DNA from: Butyrivibrio sp.
GTDB taxonomy: Bacteria; Bacillota; Clostridia; Lachnospirales; Lachnospiraceae
Assembly: GCF_017940685.1 (NCBI RefSeq)
Contig: NZ_JAGAYD010000211.1
Span: 1 to 38,664, forward strand
DNA: 38,664 nucleotides
Direction of reading: 5' to 3'
Shown: positions 15,585 through 22,969 of the stretch, piece after piece
Layout of the letters: each line of letters opens with the position of its first letter
How positions within the stretch are numbered: the first letter of the stretch is position 1
Translations under genes and position numbers: made by a program
Notes under the pieces: model-generated
Seen by the model: the letters and a program-made list of their open reading frames with translations, nothing else
Database searches by the model: none
What the model was told of the DNA's origin: nothing

Positions 15585-16943
15585 TTAATCCGCAAACATA
15601 TTGATCAGCTGGGACCTTATTTCTTCAAAAGAAAATTTCTCATCAGTCTCCTGCATAAGAAAAGCGTTAACCATCTCTATCTTAGAAAGAGCATAGTCGA
15701 TATTTTTGTTGGCGCCGCTTCTATAAGCACCTATATTGATAAGGTCCTCTGCGTCATTATATGTAGCCAGAACGTTTTTTAGCTTACCTGCAGCCTTCTT
15801 GTGCTCAGGATCAGCAATAGCTGACATACATCTTGAAATGCTGGCAAGAACATCTATAGCCGGATAATGGTTCTTTTGCGCGAGCTTACGATTAAGTACA
15901 ATATGGCCATCCAGGATACCTCTGGCGGTATCTGTGATAGGCTCGTTCATGTCATCACCATCTACAAGGACTGTGTATAGTCCCGTGATGGATCCGCTTC
16001 GAGACCTTCCTGCCCTCTCAAGGAGCTTGGGCATCTCGGCGTAAACTGAAGGCGGATAACCTCTTGATACCGGCGGTTCTCCTGATGCAAGACCGATTTC
16101 CCTCTGGGCCATTGAAAAACGGGTAAGGGAATCCATCATCAGGAGTACGTCTTTTCCCTTATCTCTGAAATACTCAGCTATGGATGTGGCTGTCTTGGCA
16201 GCCTTAAGTCTCTCAAGGGCTGGTTTATCTGATGTAGCACAGACAACAATGGACCTTTGCATACCCTCTTCACCAAGGTCTCTTTCTATGAACTCACGAA
16301 CCTCCCTGCCACGCTCTCCAATAAGGGCTATGACATTGATGTCTGCCTGGGTATTCCTTGCAAACATTCCAAGAAGTGTGGACTTACCAACACCAGATCC
16401 TGCAAAAATGCCTATACGCTGGCCCTTACCTACAGTAAGAAGGCCGTCAACAGCCTTAACTCCAAGAGAAAGAACTTCTGAAATAGGATCTCTTGTCATG
16501 GGATCCGGAGGCTGGTTTTCAACAGAATACGCAATACCGCCTTCAAGAGCAGTTCCCTGGCCGTAGCTGGTTCCATCGATCCTTCCAAGACCATCAAGGG
16601 TCTTTCCAAGAAGACCTTCACCCACGCTTACTCGAAGCGGTGAATCAGTGTTTTCAACAATACTTCCATTTCCAATTCCACTGGTGTTTTCATAAGGCAT
16701 CAGCTGGACATGGCCATCCTTAAAGCCAACAACTTCAGCCATAGATGGTTTTGCCACAAACTCAGTAAGGGACTCATTATCTTTTTTCTTGGGATAAATA
16801 AGGCAGATATCACCAAGCTTGGCATCAGGTCCTGCTGACTCGATAGTAAGTCCTATTACATTGACCACCTTACCTCTTGTCCGGTAAAATGGAGCATTTT
16901 GCATTTTTTTGTATTTAGATAGATCAACTGAAGAAACAAGCAT
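15585..16943 (-). CDS. fliI: FliI, flagellar export ATPase
   Basis: This 452-residue F1-beta-like ATPase drives the flagellar type III export system. It has Walker A GSGVGKST (residues 181-188), ALIGERGREVREF (about 206-218), Walker B DVLLMMD (about 265-271), the following SLTRFSMAQREIGL, and GEPPVSRGYPPSVYAEMPKLLERAGR. All catalytic features are intact and the length is typical (about 440). The ATG at 16943 is preceded by GGTGGA and lies 12 bases after the fliH stop codon. Confidence 0.96.
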   Translation of the reverse strand: MLVSSVDLSKYKKMQNAPFYRTRGKVVNVIGLTIESAGPDAKLGDICLIYPKKKDNESLTEFVAKPSMAEVVGFKDGHVQLMPYENTSGIGNGSIVENTDSPLRVSVGEGLLGKTLDGLGRIDGTSYGQGTALEGGIAYSVENQPPDPMTRDPISEVLSLGVKAVDGLLTVGKGQRIGIFAGSGVGKSTLLGMFARNTQADINVIALIGERGREVREFIERDLGEEGMQRSIVVCATSDKPALERLKAAKTATSIAEYFRDKGKDVLLMMDSLTRFSMAQREIGLASGEPPVSRGYPPSVYAEMPKLLERAGRSRSGSITGLYTVLVDGDDMNEPITDTARGILDGHIVLNRKLAQKNHYPAIDVLASISRCMSAIADPEHKKAAGKLKNVLATYNDAEDLINIGAYRSGANKNIDYALSKIEMVNAFLMQETDEKFSFEEIRSQLINMFAD

Positions 16944-16955
16944 CTTTGTCCACCG

Positions 16956-17831
16956 TTATCTTCTTTTTCTGTCAAAGGACAAAAGCTTAAGCTTTCTTGA
17001 TATCTCTGACAGCTCCACGCCGAGACTGCAGTCAAACACTCCGCTGTCAGACTCGATCATGCATTCATTTTCTTTAAGAAGCGGATCTTCTATTATCTCC
17101 ATTGTAGTATTAGGAGATGTTACGCAGGCATTTAATGCTTCCTTTTCATCCATGATGTCATCATAGTCATCTGAAGAAACATGAACAATAAGGTCCTTGC
17201 CTGGTTCTATTCTCGAAAGAGTGGTCTTTAAAAGATGAAGTATGATTCCCTTATCTTCCCTTAGTTCGATATTAAAAACATGCTCATAGATCTGGGTAAG
17301 AACATCAACCATCTCAGGCTCAAGTTCATCAACGATCTGCTGATATTCCTTTTCAAGGTCACCCCTTTGCTGATCGATCTCATCCTTAAGGGCCTGAGCA
17401 GCCATAGCGCCTTCCTGATAGCCCGCCTGATATCCCTCATCATGCCCCCTTTGCATGGCATCCTGCATTATGGCATCTGCCTGTTGCTGGGCATTCTGAA
17501 TGATCATATCTGCCTGCTCCTGAGCCTGCTGAATCTTAAGATCCATCTCAGCCTGCATTGCCTCCATATCAAACTGAGGATCAGGAACTGGCTCTAGCAT
17601 ACTCTGATCCTCTGTTAATTGGGAAAGCTGTTCCATCTCAATACCAGGAATAAAGTCCTCCCCCGATTGCATGTCCGGATAGTTGTCCTCCTGGACCATC
17701 TGGGTTCTTTGACGTTTAAGTTCCTGTTCCTGAAACGCTTCGATCTTTTTATTGGCAAGGTCATTATTATCAATGATCCTGGTTTCTGTGCTGTCGTAGG
17801 TTACGTAACCAGCTTTAAAAAGATTAGACAA
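16956..17831 (-). CDS. fliH: FliH, flagellar export ATPase regulator
   Basis: This 291-residue protein has an N-terminal region (about 1-90) with no clear family match, a long Gln/Ala/Asp-rich coiled coil (about 90-170) with the GxxxG-like stretch GHDEGYQAGYQEGAMAAQ typical of FliH, and a C-terminal domain resembling the V/F-ATPase E/FliH fold. FliH binds FliI and links it to the C-ring. The start is TTG at 17831, overlapping the end of fliG by eight bases, with GGAGGTGAT 11 bases upstream inside fliG. Confidence 0.92.
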   Translation of the reverse strand: MSNLFKAGYVTYDSTETRIIDNNDLANKKIEAFQEQELKRQRTQMVQEDNYPDMQSGEDFIPGIEMEQLSQLTEDQSMLEPVPDPQFDMEAMQAEMDLKIQQAQEQADMIIQNAQQQADAIMQDAMQRGHDEGYQAGYQEGAMAAQALKDEIDQQRGDLEKEYQQIVDELEPEMVDVLTQIYEHVFNIELREDKGIILHLLKTTLSRIEPGKDLIVHVSSDDYDDIMDEKEALNACVTSPNTTMEIIEDPLLKENECMIESDSGVFDCSLGVELSEISRKLKLLSFDRKRR

Positions 17832-18858
17832 CTAGTTCATCACCTCCACCTCTGGAGATTACGATCTCACCAGAATCCTCAAGCTTTCTGATGACATTTA
17901 CGATCTTCTGCTGAGCTTCTTCGACGTCCTTCATACGTACAGGTCCCATGAAGTCCATATCTTCCTTGATCATAGCAGCAAGACGCTTAGATAGGTTATT
18001 GAAGATCGCGGTCTGTACCTGCTCAGTAGCACTCTTACATGCAAGAGCAAGGTCAGAATTCTCAACTTCACGCAGCACTCTCTGGATAGAACGGTCGTCC
18101 AGAAGAAGGATATCTTCGAATACGAACATCTTCTTTCTGATCTCGTCTGCCAGCTCTGGCTCTTCGATTTCCAGTGTCTCCATAATATGTTTCTCTGTGG
18201 CACGGTCTACAGTATTGAGGATTTCTACAACTGCATCTACACCGCCAATAATGGTGTAATCCTGGTTTACAAGAGAAGACAGCTTTGATTCCAATACTTT
18301 TTCTACCTCTTTTATGGTATCCGGACTTGTTCTGTCCATGGATGCAATACGCTTTGTTACATCAGCCTGTCTGTCAGGCGCCAGAGCAGAAAGGATCATA
18401 GCACTCTGGGATGCTGACATATAGGAAAGAATAAGGGCAATTGTCTGAGGATGCTCATCCTGTATGAAGGTAAGAAGCTGTGATGGCTCAGTTTTACGGA
18501 TAAATTCAAAAGGCTTAACCTGAAGTGATGCAGTAAGCTTACTGATAACATCAAGAGCCTTGTCTTCACCAAGGGCTTTCTCAAGAAGCTCTTTAGCATA
18601 GGTGATACCGCCTTCAGCAATGTACTGCTGAGCAAGACAAACGCCGTAAAACTCTTCAAGGACAGCTTCCTTGATCTGAGATGTGACACTTCTTGTGTTG
18701 GCAATTTCAAGTGTCAGCTCCTCAATTTCCTCTTCCTTGAGATGCTTAAATATGGCAGATGATTTTTCTGGCCCAAGTGCGATCAGCAAAATCGCTGCTT
18801 TTTGTGTTCCTGTAAAATCGGCGATCAAGGGATTTCCGCCAGTGTCCATGTCATTCAT
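17824..18858 (-). CDS. fliG: FliG, flagellar motor switch/torque protein
   Basis: This 344-residue rotor protein has three domains: an N-terminal FliF-binding domain (about 10-100, with TGTQKAAILLIALG), a middle domain carrying the EHPQ FliM-binding motif (about residue 134, IQDEHPQTIALILSYM), and a C-terminal torque domain with the charged helix around LLDDRSIQRVLREV, which contacts MotA. The length is typical. AGGGA lies six bases upstream of the ATG. The gene begins 42 bases after fliF. Confidence 0.96.
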   Translation of the reverse strand: MNDMDTGGNPLIADFTGTQKAAILLIALGPEKSSAIFKHLKEEEIEELTLEIANTRSVTSQIKEAVLEEFYGVCLAQQYIAEGGITYAKELLEKALGEDKALDVISKLTASLQVKPFEFIRKTEPSQLLTFIQDEHPQTIALILSYMSASQSAMILSALAPDRQADVTKRIASMDRTSPDTIKEVEKVLESKLSSLVNQDYTIIGGVDAVVEILNTVDRATEKHIMETLEIEEPELADEIRKKMFVFEDILLLDDRSIQRVLREVENSDLALACKSATEQVQTAIFNNLSKRLAAMIKEDMDFMGPVRMKDVEEAQQKIVNVIRKLEDSGEIVISRGGGDELVV

Positions 18859-18900
18859 AACAATTCCCTCACAAAAACTTTTTTAATAAAGAGCAAATGA

Positions 18901-20520
18901 TCAGCCGTAATCCTCATTGAGCCAATTCCTAAGAAGTGTTGCAGCAGCTTCAGGATTCTCATCCACAAACTTCTCAATAAGTCTCTTTGTCTCAGATCCT
19001 GTATCCATCTCAATATCAGTGAGTACTTCCTCAGGTGTAGACTCAAGAAGCTGCTCAACAGATAGCTGTTCTGGCTGTTCCGGCTCCTCTTCTGTCTTCT
19101 TGGAAGTCCACATACTTCTTATGATGATGAATGCCAAAAGTCCAAGGATCACAAGGATCAGCACGATCTGAAGTATATCTGTGACAGTTATGTTTGCACC
19201 TGTTCTGTCAAAGAACACATACTCTGTATATGCTGCCATAGCAACATTTTCCGCCTTGATACCAGTAGCTTTTGAAACTACATTTATCATCTCTTCCGGA
19301 ACTTCTATTGCTACAGGCTGTGTATTGCCAGCCTTGAAATCCTCCCAGGTAGCGCCATCGTGATCATCAGGCTTATAGTCTTCCTGCTTCATAACAAGAT
19401 AGTTTATCGCAGTAACAGAAATCGAAGATTCATTGTATTTTATGGCACCTGGTACACTTGATTCAGTGGTTATCTTCTCATTTGGAAGATAGTCCCTCGA
19501 CTCCTCAGTAATTGATGACGTGGAGTTGGTATCATCCAGCGTAACATAAGTCGTCTCATCATCTGCATTGGAGTCAGTTCCAGGAATACCACTTATTCCG
19601 TTAACATTTTCAGCGTTATAGGTATCCTCATGACTTAACACACCCTGTGTCTGGTCCTCTGCAGGAGTATACTGATGATCTGTTACTTCCTTTTTCGAAA
19701 AATCCATCACCAGGTTACTTGCAACCTCAATATTGTCATACAGCTTGGTTCCAAGCAAAACCTTTTTAACCTCAGACTTAACAAGCTGCTCTGCCTTTGC
19801 TTTGACAGACAGCTGCGTTGATGCAAGGCCTGAAGTTGTTGTATCTTCTCCTCCGGAAAAGAGCATGTTGCCTTCCGTATCAAGAATAACAATATTATCA
19901 GTATTTTCGTTACCGACAGCTACAGCAACAGCTTTTGCTAAAAAGGCAGCATTCTCTTCATCAAACTTACCGTCTTCGCTTATCTGCAATAGGATCCAGG
20001 CAGAAGCCTCTTCCTGATTACCTATAAGTGTTCCATCATTGTCGGGGATATTAAGCTGCACATTGGCCGATTTGATAGCATCAAACTTTGAGATAAAGTC
20101 CTGTTCAAGTCTGCTTTCCAGATAAAGCACGTATTTCTTTTGCTTGTCTGATTCTGTAGTTGAAAAGCTTCCATTGGTAACATTGTCGATGCTGTATGCA
20201 TAGGACTGGATGTCATTGGCACCCAAAAGAAGACTGGCATTTCCCTGATCCTTTTTAAGAACCCGGAACTCCAATCCATCGTCTGACATTTTATAATTTA
20301 CCACATTGGAATCAAGGAGTTCCTTGATCTCGGAAGCCTCCTTGGTAGAATTGGCATTAACCAAAGTAACGTACTGTGGCTGATTTAAAACAGACACCAA
20401 AATTATGATGGTAAGCAGTACAACCGTGCTGGCACCTATTATCAAGGTCTTTTGCCTGGCTGTAAACGCATTCCACCAATCGAGAACTTTCTGCCAAATA
20501 GCCCTAAATCTTTCTGGCAT
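18901..20520 (-). CDS. fliF: FliF, flagellar MS-ring protein
   Basis: This 539-residue protein has an N-terminal membrane helix (about 24-44, TLIIGASTVVLLTIIILVSV), YscJ/FliF ring-building motifs (about 50-220, including DGLEFRVLKKDQGNASLLLG and NVQLNIPDNDG), a less conserved periplasmic-facing collar (about 270-420), a second membrane helix (about 441-464) and an acidic cytoplasmic tail ending TLLRNWLNEDYG that docks FliG. It forms the MS ring, the first basal-body structure. GGAGGG lies upstream of the ATG. Confidence 0.96.
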   Translation of the reverse strand: MPERFRAIWQKVLDWWNAFTARQKTLIIGASTVVLLTIIILVSVLNQPQYVTLVNANSTKEASEIKELLDSNVVNYKMSDDGLEFRVLKKDQGNASLLLGANDIQSYAYSIDNVTNGSFSTTESDKQKKYVLYLESRLEQDFISKFDAIKSANVQLNIPDNDGTLIGNQEEASAWILLQISEDGKFDEENAAFLAKAVAVAVGNENTDNIVILDTEGNMLFSGGEDTTTSGLASTQLSVKAKAEQLVKSEVKKVLLGTKLYDNIEVASNLVMDFSKKEVTDHQYTPAEDQTQGVLSHEDTYNAENVNGISGIPGTDSNADDETTYVTLDDTNSTSSITEESRDYLPNEKITTESSVPGAIKYNESSISVTAINYLVMKQEDYKPDDHDGATWEDFKAGNTQPVAIEVPEEMINVVSKATGIKAENVAMAAYTEYVFFDRTGANITVTDILQIVLILVILGLLAFIIIRSMWTSKKTEEEPEQPEQLSVEQLLESTPEEVLTDIEMDTGSETKRLIEKFVDENPEAAATLLRNWLNEDYG

Positions 20521-20564
20521 ATTTCTCCCTCCCCTCTATTACTAAAACACACTAAACAGAAGAA

Positions 20565-20909
20565 TCAGATCTGCATCTGTGTAAGCTCTCTGTATGCAGA
20601 AAGAGCTCTGTCTCTGATTGCAACTGTATACTGCAAAGTTGTGCTGGCTTTCTGAAGCGCTATGGAAAGATCATGGGTATTATCAGTCTGCCCCAAAGCC
20701 CATTTGATCTCTTCATTTTCTGCATCTGACAAATAAGCATTGGTTGTAGAGATATTATCAACTACCGCTTGGAAAATGTTCTTAAAAGATTCGTCATTTC
20801 CGTCCCCTGAATCGCCAAGAACATTGTAAACTTTGCTATTTGTCTTTTCTGCATGCCTTATCACATCACTACTAACATTTCTAAGTTGAGAAATATCAAG
20901 AGATGCCAT
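20565..20909 (-). CDS. fliE: FliE, flagellar hook-basal body adaptor
   Basis: This 114-residue rod-base protein links the MS ring to the rod. The C-terminal two thirds carry the family pattern, with SFKNIFQAVVDNISTTNAY, DLSIALQKASTTLQYTVAIRDRALSAYRELTQMQI. A GGAGGGG ribosome binding site sits just before the ATG. It lies between flgC and fliF, the invariant order in Firmicutes. Confidence 0.94.
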   Translation of the reverse strand: MASLDISQLRNVSSDVIRHAEKTNSKVYNVLGDSGDGNDESFKNIFQAVVDNISTTNAYLSDAENEEIKWALGQTDNTHDLSIALQKASTTLQYTVAIRDRALSAYRELTQMQI

Positions 20910-20931
20910 AATCCCCTCCTAAAGCTATTTA

Positions 20932-21378
20932 TCAATTAGTGCCAAGGTCCAGTCCCCTGGTTGCAAGGTTCTTACTTGCATTAAAGGCAGTTACATTGGC
21001 CTCATAAGAGCGGCTTGCATCTATGAGGTTAGTCATTTCTGTAACTGTATTGACATTAGGATATGTAACATAGCCATACTCATCCGCATCTGGATGGGAT
21101 GGATCGTAAACTATATTCATCTGAGTCCAGGTATCGTCCTGAACGGATGAGACTTTAACGCCTCTTCCTGAATAATGATCAAGCCTTTCATTAAGGATCC
21201 TGGAAAATGGAGTCTGAGTGCCCTTCTCTGAAAAAGTAACAACCTTCCTCACATATGGTGTCCCATCTGCTGTCCTTGTAGTATTGGAATTGGCTATATT
21301 CTCAGAGATTATATCCATACGGAATCTCTGAGCAGTCATACCTGATGAATTTATATTAAAAGAATCAAATATGCTCAT
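20932..21378 (-). CDS. flgC: FlgC, flagellar proximal rod protein
   Basis: This 148-residue rod protein begins FDSFNINSSGMTAQRFRMD with the rod motif IISENIANSNTTRTADG. Its C-terminus reads NVNTVTEMTNLIDASRSYEA then NVTAFNASKNLATRGLDLG, the standard FlgC ending. AGGAGG lies six bases upstream. It starts 13 bases after flgB and forms the proximal rod with FlgB. Confidence 0.96.
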   Translation of the reverse strand: MSIFDSFNINSSGMTAQRFRMDIISENIANSNTTRTADGTPYVRKVVTFSEKGTQTPFSRILNERLDHYSGRGVKVSSVQDDTWTQMNIVYDPSHPDADEYGYVTYPNVNTVTEMTNLIDASRSYEANVTAFNASKNLATRGLDLGTN

Positions 21379-21391
21379 CTAGCACCTCCTA

Positions 21392-21787
21392 TCATGAAGA
21401 CTTGGTAACCATGGCCAAAGTACTGAACTCATGCTTAAGTCCCGACATAAGTCCCTGATACTTTAACTGGTTAGCTGCAAGCATAACGTTTTCAGTATCA
21501 ATATCAACGTTATTTTTATCAGTCCTATAAGAAAAGCCTGAATAATCGTTGACAACCCTGGCCTCAAGGTGCTTGTTCTTAAGATTCGCAACCTTCTCAT
21601 CCATGGTCTTGTATCTGTTGTGACCAAGAGCCCTCTCAAGCTCATCCTCAAAATTGAGATCCTGCCTCTTATAGCCTGGTGTGTCAACATTGGCAATGTT
21701 ATTGGCAATTATCTCGTTTCTGGTCCAGGCTGCATCTGAAGCCTTGTCCATAACATTAATGTAATCAAATACATTGCTATTAATCAC
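21392..21787 (-). CDS. flgB: FlgB, flagellar proximal rod protein
   Basis: This 131-residue rod protein starts at GTG 21787, seven bases after AAGGAGGAG. It begins NVFDYINVMDKASDAAW and contains NEIIANNIANVDTPGYKRQD, the flagellar rod motif; the C-terminus reads MLAANQLKYQGLMSGLKHEF. An in-frame ORF extension upstream to 21964 is rejected because it reads through the codY terminator, the promoter and the ribosome binding site. It is the first gene of the flagellar cluster, immediately downstream of codY as in B. subtilis. Confidence 0.95.
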   Translation of the reverse strand: MINSNVFDYINVMDKASDAAWTRNEIIANNIANVDTPGYKRQDLNFEDELERALGHNRYKTMDEKVANLKNKHLEARVVNDYSGFSYRTDKNNVDIDTENVMLAANQLKYQGLMSGLKHEFSTLAMVTKSS

Positions 21788-21816
21788 AGACCCACTCCTC
21801 CTTATTATTCTATTTA

Positions 21817-21845
21817 ATAATAAAATCTTTTTATGTAAATTACAA
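21817..21845 (-). promoter_or_regulatory. Candidate sigmaA promoter for flgB
   Basis: On the minus strand: TTGTAA (21845-21840), 17-base spacer, TATTAT (21822-21817), about 30 bases before the flgB GTG and downstream of the codY terminator. The -35 matches 4 of 6 and the -10 matches 5 of 6. Several other AT-rich candidates exist in this leader. Confidence 0.42.
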
Positions 21846-21899
21846 GCATAATATACTTTATATTGTGTTTTTTGAACTTTGCCTACACAAAATCTATGT

Positions 21900-21946
21900 A
21901 AAAAACAAAGAAAGGATTTACCATACCATATCTGATAAATCCTTTC
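21900..21946 (-). terminator. Rho-independent terminator after codY
   Basis: GAAAGGATTTA (minus strand, from 21946) pairs with TAAATCCTTTC in an 11-bp stem, loop about 15 bases, followed by TTTGTTTTTT. It lies about 55 bases after the codY stop and upstream of flgB. It would end codY transcripts and might attenuate any transcript starting at the SigD-like site at 21990-22017. Confidence 0.85.
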
Positions 21947-21989
21947 ATCATATTTCACATCCATGTCGCTGTTATTGTTTATACAATAT

Positions 21990-22017
21990 ACATCGGCAAA
22001 TTATATTTCCTGCTTTA
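21990..22017 (-). promoter_or_regulatory. SigD (sigma-28)-like promoter at the codY 3' end
   Basis: The minus strand reads TAAA (22017-22014), a 16-base spacer and GCCGATGT (21997-21990), 11 of 12 positions matching TAAA-N15-GCCGATAT. It straddles the codY stop codon. B. subtilis has a SigD promoter as well as a SigA promoter ahead of its fla/che operon in the same place. Transcripts from here must pass the codY terminator hairpin to reach flgB. Confidence 0.5.
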
Positions 22018-22780
22018 GTTTTTTGATCTCACCAAATACCACATCGTTGGTAACCTTGATGTAAGTGCCCTTCATTCCTGAAGATCTGGATTCTATTACC
22101 CCGGCGCTCTCAAATTTTCTTAAGGCGTTTACGATGACGCTTCTTGTAATACCAACCCTGTCAGCAATCTTGCTGGCAACCAGTACACCTTCCATTCCAT
22201 CAAGTTCATCAAATATGTGGATGATAGCCTGCATTTCAGAGAAGGAAAGGGTTCCAATAGCCGATTTAACAACTGCGAGCTTTCTGCTCTCTTCGGCATT
22301 TTCTTCATTTACAGCTCTTAGCATTTCAAGACCAACAACTGTAGTTCCATACTCGCAAAGGATAATGTCGTCAATGTCATAAGGCTTGTCAGTCTTATAG
22401 ATAAAGAGTGTTCCAAGCCTTTCACCTGCAATTTCGATGGGTGTGATGATAGCCTGGAACTTGGAGGAATCAACACCTTCAAATCCCAAAGTCTCAAGAT
22501 TGACATTTTCTTTGGTAGAAAGAATTGTCAGAAGCCTTTCATTTAGCATCGGATCTATGAAAGAGCCTACGCTGCAGGATAAAAGGTTACTGATGGACTC
22601 AACATCATTACTCTCACCAATTCCTAATACTTTACCCTTTTTGCTGATAACAAACATGTTTGAGGATAAAATGTCACACAAGACCCTGCATATGTCGTTG
22701 AAAACCACTTTCCCAGAATTGCTTGTATGAAGAAGCTTTCCTATTTTTCGAGTCTTATCCAGTAGTTGCACACTACTCAT
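22001..22780 (-). CDS. codY: CodY, GTP- and branched-chain-amino-acid-sensing global repressor
   Basis: This 259-residue protein has the same length as B. subtilis CodY. The N-terminal GAF domain begins SSVQLLDKTRKIGKLLHTS; the C-terminal winged helix-turn-helix (about 200-240) includes SKIADRVGITRSVIVNALRK and ESRSSGMKGTYIKV. CodY represses amino-acid uptake, biosynthesis and often motility genes when GTP and branched-chain amino acids are plentiful. ATG 22780 has AAGGAG seven bases upstream; the longer ORF from 22849 crosses this ribosome binding site. The gene lies directly upstream of flgB. The hslUV/xerC genes often found before codY are absent, and topA is its neighbour. Confidence 0.97.
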   Translation of the reverse strand: MSSVQLLDKTRKIGKLLHTSNSGKVVFNDICRVLCDILSSNMFVISKKGKVLGIGESNDVESISNLLSCSVGSFIDPMLNERLLTILSTKENVNLETLGFEGVDSSKFQAIITPIEIAGERLGTLFIYKTDKPYDIDDIILCEYGTTVVGLEMLRAVNEENAEESRKLAVVKSAIGTLSFSEMQAIIHIFDELDGMEGVLVASKIADRVGITRSVIVNALRKFESAGVIESRSSGMKGTYIKVTNDVVFGEIKKLKQEI

Positions 22781-22871
22781 CAGAATTCTCCTTTTTAACG
22801 TTTTTCCCCATTGTGTAAAGGAACGATGATATTTACGAAATAGCGTCAATATATGTCCCTACACTATTTGT

Positions 22872-22900
22872 ATCATATCACAAAAAAATAGGCGCTTCAA
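22872..22900 (-). promoter_or_regulatory. sigmaA promoter for codY, overlapping the topA terminator
   Basis: On the minus strand: TTGAAG (22900-22895), 17-base spacer, TATGAT (22877-22872) preceded by TGA, giving an extended -10. The -35 lies in the loop and arm of the topA terminator. The predicted leader is about 85 bases. Confidence 0.55.
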
Positions 22901-22915
22901 ACAATAAAGCGCCTA
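22882..22915 (-). terminator. Rho-independent terminator after topA
   Basis: TAGGCGCTT pairs with AAGCGCCTA (22915-22907 with 22897-22889) in a 9-bp GC-rich stem with a 9-base loop, followed by seven Ts on the minus strand. It lies 54 bases after the topA stop codon. Confidence 0.92.
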
Positions 22916-22935
22916 CAATTATGAAAAAAAGCTAA

Positions 22936-22950
22936 AGATTTCTGAAAATT
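22936..22950. promoter_or_regulatory. CodY-box-like site upstream of codY
   Basis: AGATTTCTGAAAATT matches 13 of 15 positions of the CodY consensus AATTTTCWGAAAATT. It lies between the topA stop and the topA terminator, about 36 bp upstream of the proposed codY -35. Position and score suggest autoregulation, but one match in AT-rich DNA is not proof. Confidence 0.4.
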
Positions 22951-22969
22951 TGTATTATTAGTTTTACGT

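Noticed and set aside
21788-21964. N-terminal extension of FlgB to an ATG at 21964
   Set aside because: It reads through the codY terminator, the candidate promoter and the AAGGAGGAG ribosome binding site; FlgB from GTG 21787 has the standard length.
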